Assembly (NCBI GenBank): GCA_037447655.1
Contig: JBBHKE010003287.1
Location: 1 to 63,709, forward strand
Origin: Zygnema cylindricum
Lineage: Eukaryota > Streptophyta > Zygnematophyceae > Zygnematales > Zygnemataceae
DNA length: 63,709 nt
Direction: 5' to 3'
In this document: piece by piece, positions 34,804 to 45,656 of the stretch
Position numbering within the stretch: the first letter of the stretch is position 1
Layout: each line of letters begins with the position of its first letter
Notes under the pieces: model-generated
Told to the model about the DNA's origin: nothing
Seen by the model: the letters and a program-made list of their open reading frames with translations, nothing else
The model's database searches: none
Program-made: the position numbers and the translations under genes

Positions 34804-36456
34804 TCGGCAATAAATGGATCTCTCTCTCGACTTCCCACTCACCTTCCACCTTTTATCCTTTCCACCTGTTATTTCCTTTTCACATTGTCATATTCATTTT
34901 TGCTTTGTATTATAATTCTTTTTGCTTCGGGATCTGCTTTGCTGTTGTCTATTCCACGTTTTCTACTCGCTAGCTGGTTAGGTTGCATGTTTTTTGGTTT
35001 GATTAGACACATGCACTACATGTTTGGGGTCACTACACATTTTTTCAACAACGATTTGAGTGAGAAAGATATAACTCACTTTACTATTTCAGGATTACTT
35101 TTTCATCAGTTAAAACTCTTCCACATTGTGAAAATTGGTCATCAAACCTTAGACGTCGGTCATTGGAAAAAAAAGAACATCTCACTTCTAGCATTCGAAT
35201 GTTGCAATTGATGTTTGACATTCATTGATTTGACATTAATTGTACATCACATTCCATGCAACATAGAGTGTGAGGCATCGGACTTGCACATCTAACATTC
35301 CGATGTTCAGGATCAAAAAACCGAAATTCAATGCCCGATAATGGACATCACAAATCCAACATTTAGCGTCAGAGATTGACATAAGACATCCGGACTTTAA
35401 CATCAAATATTGGAAGTTTTGTGTATTGATAAAAAAATTGTCGCGATAACACCAATATCGATAGTTATCTGTTATCAAACGGTCAAGGTTCCGATATATC
35501 ACTCCGAGACCAACAAATTCCTTATTGACGATAAGTGGAAATATAGTACGCTATATAATAGTACTTTATAATTTACCGTATTATTTTTCACTTTATATAG
35601 CGTGGCATGCCATGTATAAGAAACCTGTTCCGTAAACTGTGTAACGTTATAACTGCGGTTCAATACGACAGAATAAATCGTACAGCTGTACGGTACGAAC
35701 CGTACAATTATCGCCGATAGTTATCTGTACTAATGTTATCGCGATAAAAAACTGATGTTATGGGTTTTTTATCGACGATACACCTTTTTCGACATATCGT
35801 ACCAATATATTGATTATCGGCAAACCAAGAAAAAGTACATATCGATTATCGACAAAACCTTGCCGATGCGCAACATTAGATAATGGGCATCAAATATTCG
35901 TCATTAAGAATCATAAATTAAAGACATACGGAATTTAACCTCAGACATTGAAAATTATTAATTTTTTATTGAACAACATACAGACTCCAAACATTCGACA
36001 TTTTACATCAGACATTAGACATGAGACAGTCAATTAACAAAAGACATTGGACATCAAAAATCTGACATTGACATCAGAAATCTGACATATAGCATCAGAG
36101 ATTGGAAATAAAAAATCCGGAATTTAGCATTAGAGATTAGAATTCAAGAATGCGGAATTCAGCACCAGAGGTAGAAATCGAAAATTCGGAATTGATCATC
36201 AAAGATTAGAAATCGGATATCTGAAATTTAGCTTCAGAGAATAAAAATCGGAAATCCAGAATTTAGCATCAGAGATTAGAAATCGGAAATCCGAAATTTA
36301 GCATCAAAGATTAGATATCGGAAATCTGGAATTCAGCATTAGAGAATGGAAATCGGAAATCCGGAATCTAGCATCAGAAATTAGAAGTCCGAAATCTGAC
36401 TTTTAGGATCGAAGATTAGTAATCAGAAATGCAGAATTCAGCATCAGAGATTAGAA
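34804..36456. repeat. Duplicated block, copy 2
   Basis: Near-identical partner of 31813-33473. Here it runs on into the long satellite array, whereas copy 1 is cut at 33473 by the LTR fragment. Confidence 0.85.
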
Positions 36457-38420
36457 ATAAAAAAAATGTAATTCGGCATCACCGATTAGAAATCCGAAAT
36501 CCGGAATTCAACATCGGAGATTAGAAGTTGGAAATCCGGAATTCAGCATCAGAGATTACAAATCAGAAATCCGGAATTCAACATCAGATATTAGAAATCG
36601 GAAATTCTATATTTAGTAATCGAAAATCCGGAATTCAGCATCAGAGATTAGAAATCGGAAATTCGGTATTTAGCATCAGAGATTAGGCATCAAAGATCAG
36701 GAATTTAGCATAAGCGATTAGATTCCAAAATCCGGAATTTAAGATCAGAGATGAGAAGTCCGAAATCTGGAATTCAGCATTAGAGATTAGAAATCCGAAA
36801 TTCGAAATCATCAGAGATTAGAAATTGCAAATTCGGAATTTAGCATCAAAGATTAGAAATCCGAAATCCGGCTTTTAGGATCAGAGATTAGAAATCCGGA
36901 ATCCGGAATTCAACATCAGAGATAAGAAATCGGAAATTTGGAATTCAGCATCAGAGATTAGAAATCGAAAATCCGGAATTTAGAAATCAGAAATTCGGAA
37001 TTAAGCATAAGAGATTAAAAATCGGAAATCCGAAATTTTGCATCAGAGAATAGAAATCGGAAATCCGGAATCTAGCATCAGAGATAAGATATCCGAAATC
37101 CCGCTTTTAGGATCAGAGATTTGAAATCAGAAATCCGGAATTCAACATCAAAGATTAGAAATCAGAAATTTGGAATTCAGCATCAAAGATTAGAAATCCG
37201 AAATCCGGAGTTCGAAATCGGGAATTCATCATCAGAAATTAGAAATAAGAAATCCAGAATTCAGCATCAGAGATTAGAAATCAGAAATTTGGAATTCAGC
37301 CTCCGAGATTAGAAACCCGAAATCCGGAATTCATCATCAGAAATTAGAAATCGGAAATCCGGAATTCAGCATTATAGATTAGAAATTAGAAATCCGGAAT
37401 ACAGCATCAGAGATTAGAAATCGGAAATCCGGAATTTTGCATCAGAGAATAGAAATCGGAAATTCGGAATTTAGCATCAGAGATTAGAAATCGGAAATCT
37501 GGAAATCAGCATCAGAGATTAGAATCAAAAATCCGGAATTAAGCATCAGAGATTAAAAATCGGAAATCTAGAATTCAGCATAAGAGACTAGAAATCAGTA
37601 ATCCGGAATTCAGCATCAGAGATTAGAAATCAGAAATTCGGAATTCAGCATTAGAGATTAGAAATCAGAAATCTGTAATTTAGCATCCGAGATTAGAAAT
37701 CAGAAATCCAGAAGTTAGCATCAAAGATTGGACATAAGACATCTGACATTTAGTATCAGACTGTATCAGACTGTGGACCTGAGAAATCCGCCATGTACCA
37801 TCAGAGATCGGACATCAGGCATTTGAAATATAGCCTCGTACATTGGACATCAACATTTGAAATTTGACAACAGCTGTTGGACAACGGACATAAGCCGCTT
37901 CGCATCAGCCATTGGACATCAGACATCGAACAAACATCAGACATTGGACATCAGACATCCGACATTTAGCGTCCGTTATTGAACATCAAACATCCGATAT
38001 AGACATTGGGCATCAGACATCTGAAATTTAAATTTCAGATTTTGGACATCGGGCATCTGCCATTTAGCATCAGGTATTGGACAATGGATGTACGATGTTT
38101 AAGATTGGACATTGAACATGGGAAATCCGGCAGTTAACTTAAGACATTGGACATCGGACATCCATAAACATCAGCCATTGAACATCAGACATCCAACATT
38201 TAACAATATACATTGGACATCAGATACACAACATTTTGCATAAGACATTGGGCATCAGACATCTGGAATTTAGCATTAAACATTGGACATCAGACATTTG
38301 ACATTTAACAGAAGAGATTGCACATTAGAAACCAGAAAATTACAGTCAGACATTGGGCATCAGACATACGACATTCCACATCAGATATTGACCATCAAAT
38401 GTTGCTCATCGGTCGCCATT
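36020..38420. repeat. ~35-bp satellite array
   Basis: Dozens of head-to-tail units of about 35 bp. Two sequence classes are ordered along the array: first the GGAATTCAGCATCAGAGATT type (36020-37730, with EcoRI-like GAATTC words), then the GACATCCGACATTTAGCATC type (37730-38420). Related arrays lie at 33030-33473 and 52900-53870. Units are degenerate, so any open frames are by-products. Confidence 0.9.
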
Positions 38421-39226
38421 AAAAAGTAAACATTGACTATTGCTATTATACCAACAAACATTGGCATTGATGGATATACTGCATTGAAGTACGCAAGCTC
38501 GATCTCATGAAAACTGTATGTCTATGATAACAAAAAAAAGGTCGGAAATATCCATTTTACACATTTAAACGCTAAACATTTGAAGCGGGGATTGAACAAA
38601 TTATTTACATCTGTAAAATGTTTATATGCATTTGCTAACAATGAGGCGGGGAGGAAAAAATAAAACAAACAATCATCTCGATACACAAATTCAGATTAGA
38701 CGACTTAGTTGTCCATTTGGAGTATCTTAAGTGTGTGTTCAATATAAACCGAAAAAGAACTTGCCGTGACATATTACCAATTTACGAAACAGGTTTTGAT
38801 TTTCTTGGAAGTGACAACATTTTTTATATTCAAGTGACCATAACACAAATTTCGCTCACTATCTGTCACTGGACTTCACAGGCATTGGGAAAAGGGAAAA
38901 AACGAAAGAAACCATCACGAAATAACCGAATATACAAAATTCTCAAGCAGTAAAAGTAATCTCCGTATCAAGCTCTTCAATATAGCTAGCCAATTTTCAG
39001 GATCTTTTTTAACTATCCAATCCATACTCTTTAGAAACAGCCATGCCTTGCAGCCAAATAAACAATACACGATCTATGAAGGATTACCTTTCCTCAACTC
39101 CAATGCCATGGATTCCACTTCTGTAATTTTTTTTTCTCTCATACTCTGTACATTTCCCAACACTATCAAATTTTTGCATAATTACCTCCATTATTTACTT
39201 CACGTTCCACTTCATTTAGACCCATT
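38421..39226. other. 3' flank of Root_cap copy 1
   Basis: No gene. Homologous to 53871-54634 (for example tgatggatatactgcattga at about 38469 and 53900), so it is part of the segmental duplication unit that contains the satellite end and the gene. It probably includes the 3' untranslated region of the minus-strand gene. Confidence 0.6.
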
Positions 39227-41313
39227 TTACGAGGAAAAACTCCCGCATTTGCCTTCGACCGACTCATCTCTATGGTTGGCAGTCTCAGTATCTAAGTTTT
39301 CCGATCGAGCGAATCGGGAATAAGCGCAATCGGTAGTAAAAACGGACGTCGTTTCGTAACTCTCCGCGTTTCCGTCCAAAAATCCTTCCGCATTTTCTCC
39401 GGGAATGACTTTAACTTTCAGAAGCTCGCTGTATTCCAGGTTTTGAAGTGCACTGCAAGACATTTTCAGGGAAATCCAACAAAACAGAAAAATGAAACCA
39501 AAAAAAAAAAAAATATTGAAGCTGAGAAATCTGTAAAACAGATTATGATATAGAACATTAAAATGATCAAATATGCGTCAAACAGAAAAAAAAAAATATG
39601 CACTTAGCTTCTAAACGTATCAGAAGAAGTAATATCATGTGAAACAGGGAAACAGGGAATAAAACTCACAGGCGGTTTTTGTGGTCATCTCGGAAAGTCT
39701 GTCCCAAAACTCCATGGACTCTGGGAGAAACCGCAACCTCGGGAATTTCGATTCCAAAGTGTACCACGCCATCTTCCGGAGTTCGAAGTAAAGCGATTTC
39801 TGGTCGAATTCTCAAAACCATTCGCAAAACGTTGCTAATTTTCACCTCGTAAACATCGATCTCATCGTCTCCACTTTTTTGGCGCGCAGCCACCCATTGA
39901 ATCTCGATTTGATCGTCCGCAAAACCGAACTTGTCTCCGGGCATAAGACTGATAGAATAGGTGTCGACAAATATGGATTTCATGTATCCAGTTCCGTATT
40001 CCCAGGTTGGTCCTGTGCGAGCCATCAGTTGAACAATGTGGTGGCCCCAGAAGATTGACACTTGGCGAATCCACGTCAGCGGCTTGCTGGGGTTTTTGCC
40101 CCATTGGTCGAATCGCCCATCGTGGAAAACATTAATGTGGAGATGGGCATCACTCAGGAGACAGTACGACTTGCCCGGGAGACCTGTGGAACGGAGAAAC
40201 ACCCACTAAGTTCAGTTTCAGTTTATGTTTCGAACACTAGGGTTATAACACTTGCGGAAATTGAGTTATTATGGGAGTTTCCGCACTAGTTTCGGCAATT
40301 ACGGTTAAAAAACTGACCTGTGAAGTCAAAGTGGGAGTTGTCGGCGCCTGTATAGTGGGGATCGCCAACTACGGAGGGAGCCAATTTGCACAAAGCACCA
40401 GTGGTGAAGCTCTGCCCCAATGCCAGCTGGGCCGGTGTAAGGTCGGGAATGAAATTGCTGCCGCTGTCGCAAGCCTCGGAGCGGTAGAAATGACACGCGG
40501 CTGCCACATGGAAACGCCATCTCCCTCACACGTGTCAGACATGCCTTATGCACAGTTCAACCCCAAGTTTGAATAAGAAAATCTTAAAACCGGGACAACA
40601 GGGACGTACTGTCATGAAAAAAAAGGTCGGAAACATACAACCCTGTTTGTGGCAGGTCCACACAAAATTAATGCTAGAAATAAAATCGAATTCTGTACAA
40701 AATAGATGTCAACATCCTGACCATCATCATTTCTATGCTCCCACCGTTCCTCTGAACTTCCACACTGCTCAAAGTTCCAAGTTCCTCAAAGTTTCCTCTT
40801 TTTTCCAAAAATTCCGATTTCCCTACCTTCCTCCCTCCCTCTTTCTCTCCTTCCTTCTCTCCTTCACACCTCCCTCCCTCCCTAATAAAAATCTCAATTT
40901 GCCAACATTCCCTGTCTTCTTAATCTAAATGCCAAATTCCCAAGCTCCCAAATATCTAAGCTCCCCAATTTCCCCATAATCTCGGCCCAAGAGTCGGGAT
41001 CCTCTCACGTGTGAGGTCGTCCAATAGCGCGAAAGTCCAGTATGCACACCCGGGCTCCGCCGCACATCCCTCGCAACAACTTTCCGGACCTGTCACGTCC
41101 GCCCCGGTTTGCAGGGATGTGACCATTCCGACCCATCCCGCGCCTTCCTCCACCAGCGCCCCCGCCACGCCGCTCGAGCACACGCCCTCGCCGTAGCCCG
41201 CGCTGCAGGGCATCGGGGGACACGCCGTCGCGGCCTGGGCCGAGGCGCCCGGCTGCCACGTCAGCACCAGAATCGCGGGTGGCGGCTACCAAGGTCGCAA
41301 GGGAGAGCCTCAT
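39227..41313 (-). pseudogene. Root_cap-domain secreted protein gene, copy 1 (frameshifted)
   Basis: Same four-exon structure as the intact copy at 54635-56757: exon 1 41009-41313, exon 2 40318-40524, exon 3 39670-40183, exon 4 39227-39452, with conserved GT and AG borders. Exons 2 and 3 are open and carry GDPHYTGADNSHFDF and CLLSDAHLHINVFHDGRF. Exon 1 has one extra base in a G run at 41277-41279 (minus-strand ACCCG against ACCG), which shifts the frame in the signal peptide after about codon 12; no downstream in-frame ATG rescues it early. Exon 4 has a 2-base difference that gives another, shorter C-terminus (ANHRDESVEGKCGSFSS). I call it a pseudogene, unless the single-base insertion is a sequencing error. 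Confidence 0.8.
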
Positions 41314-41421
41314 TGGGGCGAGGGAGGAAGATGGTAAAGCAGAGGGGAAGTAAGAAGGGTGGGGGAAAGAATGGTAAGGATTGCGTAGAGAGGAGATAGA
41401 GTGATAAGCGAGTTGAAGTGG

Positions 41422-41431
41422 AATATATAGG
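41422..41431 (-). promoter_or_regulatory. TATA box of Root_cap copy 1
   Basis: Minus-strand CTATATATTC about 110 bp before the ATG. The same element stands before copy 2 (56883-56892) and in the promoter-only copy (62600-62609). Confidence 0.6.
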
Positions 41432-42096
41432 GAGCATGAAAGGTACTTTGTCGGTGCCGGTGCATGCGTGGAGAGTACGGCTTTCGTTGTCCGATTTCGC
41501 TGCCGTTTGCTATTTCGTGACTGACGGTTTGGCTGAGGCCGTCGTCCGTACTGCTATCGTATTTTACCTGTGCCATATTCTTGTCGCAGTTGAGACCTAG
41601 GCAGCTTGAAGATGTACAAGTTGCTGAGATGCTGCCAAGAAAGCTGACGTTCACTGCTAAGCTTGTTCATGTTCAATGTAAGAGCCGGCGTCACTTTCCA
41701 TAGTTGCTGATGTCAGCCGTTTCACCAGGCTAATTTCGTCGTGCTGCCCGGCTGTTGGCGTTCTGTGAACCAGAGTCGCCAAAAGTTTGAAAGTCGGAAG
41801 CTGTTTGTACCCGCGGCCGTACCACGACGGAGACCATTGCTTGAACCAAATATAGTGTAGCTATAATTAGTAGCAGCGAGCAAGAAATCACTACAATATT
41901 TATTGACTGCAGTTTTTTTGGAAGTACAAATCCAGTAGATTGGGTTAATCCAATCCGTACAGCTCATATTATTGCCACATTCGCACTTTTCACGGTGTGT
42001 GCTAAGCATTCCGCCTCCCGCGGCATAACCATCAGTGGCAAAAACAGAGCGCCGTCGTAAAAGGCCGACCCTAGGTTGCCGGAATTACTGTTGTAA
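41432..42096. other. Promoter-side flank of Root_cap copy 1
   Basis: No gene. Aligns with 56893-57300 and then 58745-58985 upstream of copy 2, and with 62610-63196. It is shared promoter and upstream sequence of the duplicated unit. Confidence 0.6.
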
Positions 42097-42101
42097 CAGT
42101 A

Positions 42102-42327
42102 CAGTGCACCGCCAATCGTTATTAGCGTTATGTACACTAATTCGGTTCCGCTTTTTTTTTTTTTATTCTCAAATAGAATAATCCACACTATTTAAAAAAA
42201 AACCTAATTCCTAATTAGAATAGACGATTTCCTCGAAATTTTTTAAATAACCAATTAGCATAAACCACGCTAATTATTAGTATACGCTAAAAAAACTTAC
42301 ATGCTAATAACGATTGGCGGTGTGCTG
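42102..42327. mobile_element. Mariner-like MITE with TA duplication
   Basis: 226 bp with inverted ends CAGTGCACCGCCAATCG and CAGCACACCGCCAATCG (right end as its complement), flanked by TA on both sides (42100-42101 and 42328-42329). The interior resembles 1210-1431. The paralogous segment at about 58965-58990 lacks it, which confirms insertion. Non-coding. Confidence 0.8.
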
Positions 42328-42339
42328 TACTGGACAGTA

Positions 42340-42897
42340 CACTACACCGTCAATCGCTATTAGAGTATATAACGCCAATTCGGTGCCCTTTTTTCAAAAA
42401 AAAAAACCCGATATACAATCCATAATTCTATTTTTTCCATTATTCTAATTAGGTTTTTTTTTCAATTAGCGTTAATAATGAAAGTACACTTCGATGGAAA
42501 TAGTGTGGCGAACGGACAAAACATTTTCGTACGAAATGGTACTTTTTGAACTACAAAGGCATAAAAAGACACTTAACATTATTTCGCACACATGTGAATG
42601 TGCACTGGAAGAAAGAGACGCAAACTCGTAGACAAAAATCACGTTCTCATATGTTCGTCCGTCGACCGTGTGAACAGCGCGACGGCATACGAATTGTCAG
42701 ATTTTGTACGGATACACATATTACTGTAGACTTCGAAAGGGCGGGTATACATTATTCAGGATACCCAAATTACAGTTAAGGATTAATTAGTATATATTTT
42801 TTTTTTTCGAAAAAAAAAATCCCAATTAGTGTTAATAACACTAATTTATTTTTAAGCTATTTATTCCTTTACTCTAACAGCGATTGACGGTGTAGTG
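42340..42897. mobile_element. Second mariner-like MITE, adjacent
   Basis: 558 bp with ends CACTACACCGTCAATCGC and the complement of CACTACACCGTCAATCGC, flanked by TA (42338-42339 and 42898-42899). Only a short spacer separates it from the first element. Poly-A/T runs and subterminal taattagtgtta words are repeated inside. No transposase is encoded. Confidence 0.75.
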
Positions 42898-43040
42898 TAC
42901 ACTCCAAATCATGCCTGCACTAGATTTTTGAGGCAACCAACAATTTTGATTAGAAGATATCGACGATGCACATTACTTTGGGGACATCATCAGCGGACGG
43001 TCGCAATTAGCCAAGTGAAGATCGTGTTTAGCACTCCAGT

Positions 43041-43510
43041 CAGAGTGAGGTCGCAATCGGGTACCCGAATCCGTACCCGACCATTACCCGACCGCCCGCG
43101 TCGGAACCGAAACAGAATCAGGTGCCATATTTTGGGGGCCAGTCGGATTTGGGCGGGTGATTCACAAAAATAAAATAAAAAATCGGATACGGTCGGGTAA
43201 GCAAAAAACGAAATTAATTGAAGGTTTCATACTGTCCATACTATCCAACATTATTGTACTTTCTACTCTTGGTATCGTGGAAGGTATGAGGGAGATGTAC
43301 CATTAATTTTGTACATATTAGGGTACGGACGGGTACGACGAGTCGCGAGAAATAAAGTTTCGGTTAAAATTTTATTTTCATAAACACGTATCGAGTAACG
43401 GTTAACGATTTAGGAGCGTGACATACCCGGTCAGGTATCGGGTGTTCAAACTTTGAAGAAAAAATAATGTCGGTTTCGGGTATCTAAAGTTTTGACTTTT
43501 GCGACCTCTG
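43041..43510. mobile_element. hAT-like non-autonomous transposon
   Basis: 470 bp bounded by an exact 8-bp target duplication actccagt (43033-43040 and 43511-43518). Ends are CAGAGTGAGGTCGCAA and the complement of CAGAGGTCGCAAAAG. The subterminal regions are filled with repeated ACCCGA/CGGGTA words on both sides. An 8-bp duplication and CAG ends are hAT hallmarks. No transposase frame. Confidence 0.85.
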
Positions 43511-43518
43511 ACTCCAGT

Positions 43519-44446
43519 TGTCTATACTTTGTAAGCATCAGTGGAAATTGCAACAGCCGGATTACATACTTTCATGGAAACCCGTTTTGCGAGTTCTTGT
43601 AACTACGTCGTGACTCGCTATGTGTAAAGAAGTTATTAGTATAATGACCCAATAGTGTTATAAATTCTATTTTGGGTTTAATTGCCAAAGGCCAATAAAA
43701 CATTAAAGGTAATTCTTGAATTCAAACACTAATTTGGATACACATTCCCTATAGTGTAATCACTATAGCCTATGTTCACCTATTCGACATTCCAACATGT
43801 GAGAACTAGTTTAAGAAATCTTCACCCGTCTTTATTACGAGGAATCAACTCTGAGTGCGGTTTCCGGTGTCAACGCACTCTGTCGTCTCGTAGCCGTTAT
43901 TTCAGCTTTTTCAATACATTTAGAAAGAGCAATCCTAGTACGGACTCGGACATTTTTTTAACCATGTTATTGAATAACTTCACAAATTAGTGCAATAGAC
44001 ACTTATTAAACTGTGACTATTTTAACGTAAAGGAAACTATAGGATTGCTGATTCTATTTTAGGTTCACAGGTCAAAATTCAAGGGCCCCAAATTGGTGTT
44101 ATTAACACTGATGGCGGTTCACTGTGTAGTTTGTCAATTTCGATCATCCACTTCCTGCAAGTCATGTTTTGCTCTCTTTTTTTAAGTTTTTTAGTGTTTG
44201 TGATTATCCTTTTCGGTCCCTTATGCTTTCGTCATAATGAGCATAAGTAAGGTTGCGTTAAATCCAACTATTTGTTCATTTCTCATCGTGCATTATATCA
44301 CAGTTTTGTCTGCTGCGAAAAAACAGGCTCTAACGATTTTTCCGTATTTCCACTGTGTTTGGTCTGCCTCTTTTCATAGTCACATTTTTATTTGTATTCC
44401 ATGCCAAATGTCTAATTGAACGTCTTAGATAGTAGTATCTTATGTT
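43519..44446. other. Intergenic, no gene recognised
   Basis: No supported gene. A single MITE-type end (attggtgttattaacactg near 44094, followed by ggcggttcactgtgtag) suggests another, decayed member of the inverted-repeat family. Confidence 0.4.
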
Positions 44447-44451
44447 TTTGC

Positions 44452-45645
44452 TGAAACTCTGAGACCTCCATTGGCCCTCAGAGTATGCAGATCCAAAAGA
44501 AGCTAATCTAGATAGTGCCGACTCCAAGTTAATATAAACCCAAGTGACTGACCCCTTGACAGTCAGAACCCCAATATAGATTCACCCCTGTGAAATAACA
44601 CGTTCTGTGTGCTCAGTTCCACCACAGAATGCAAAGTTAGAATATGAGATTTGGACACATTCACCCACTTTGACTTTCCCTTAGAAATGCAGCCACCCTG
44701 GCAGACAAAAACTCTGACCGACTACACCCCTGTGTAGCCTGGACTCCCCTGAGTCCGCAGCAAAAAGAATCACTGAAAATGGTCAAGTAAATTGATAGTT
44801 ATGGCTTCCCAAAGTTTGCCATTTATACAGGGTGCTCTCTGGGAGAGGCAGTGCCTATCCAAAATTTATCTAAGTCCTATTCCCTCTCTAAAACTCTATC
44901 TACTGAAGTACGGCACCAATCAAATTACTGTGTCGTACAGAAAAGTACAGGTGCCGGTGTACTTTCTGTACGGCCATTGTACGACATGGCCAAAATGTCG
45001 ACACGTGTCATATCCGGATTTGTTCCCGTAATCTCCGGAGTTGCCGCAATCCAACGTAGTGTTACCACGTGTCACGCAATGTGGCGGTGATCGCAAACCG
45101 CCAAAATCGTACGCCGCGATCTCGGCATCCTTCGCGGCCGTCCGATCAATTTTGGGTTTCAATCGTGGCCGTCATAAATACCTGCGCGGTATTCTTTCCG
45201 GCGTCAAACAAACTGCGCGGTATTTATTTCGTAGTTGTACCGTACGTCGTACTTTACATAACTGTTTCTATGCTCTATGCATATAGTTCTAGTTAAATGA
45301 ATTAGTATTATTGTAACTGTTTAAATAAACATCATACCACGTAATACTTAATGTAATTTAGTCTATGTGGTTAAGACTACCGGCTGTTGCGGTTGAGACA
45401 AGTGGCAGGTACCAGGATCAAATCCTGGCCCTGTCAAAACTACCTTTTAGAGAAAAACCCCCTATAAAACAACTGTCTGTCTCCTTCTAGACAGCACAGG
45501 CAGCCATGGCTAACTCCTTCTCCAGTCTTCAGTGACTGCGACAAGTGTGGGGACTTGAGGAGGAGTTAGAGGCAGGCTGTCAATATCTACTATTTTGCTT
45601 TTTATTTTGCAATCTCTAGACCTAGAAAATACTTGAATTCCAACA
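44452..45645 (-). repeat. 3' LTR of element C
   Basis: 1194 bp, apparently identical to 47495-48688. Contains ggttaagactacc (45369-45381) and a B-box-like ggatcaaatcc (45415-45425) antisense to the element. Confidence 0.95.
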
Positions 45646-45656
45646 CTCCCCTTATT
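45646..45656 (-). promoter_or_regulatory. Polypurine tract of element C
   Basis: Minus-strand AATAAGGGGAG, identical to that of element B, directly before the 3' LTR. Confidence 0.85.

Noticed and set aside
36020-38420. CRISPR array
   Set aside because: Units are contiguous degenerate tandem repeats without unique spacers, in eukaryotic DNA.
45361-45435. Possible functional tRNA gene
   Set aside because: The B-box-like arm is present, but no 7-bp acceptor stem or proper anticodon arm can be formed; reported only as a tRNA-like promoter relic.
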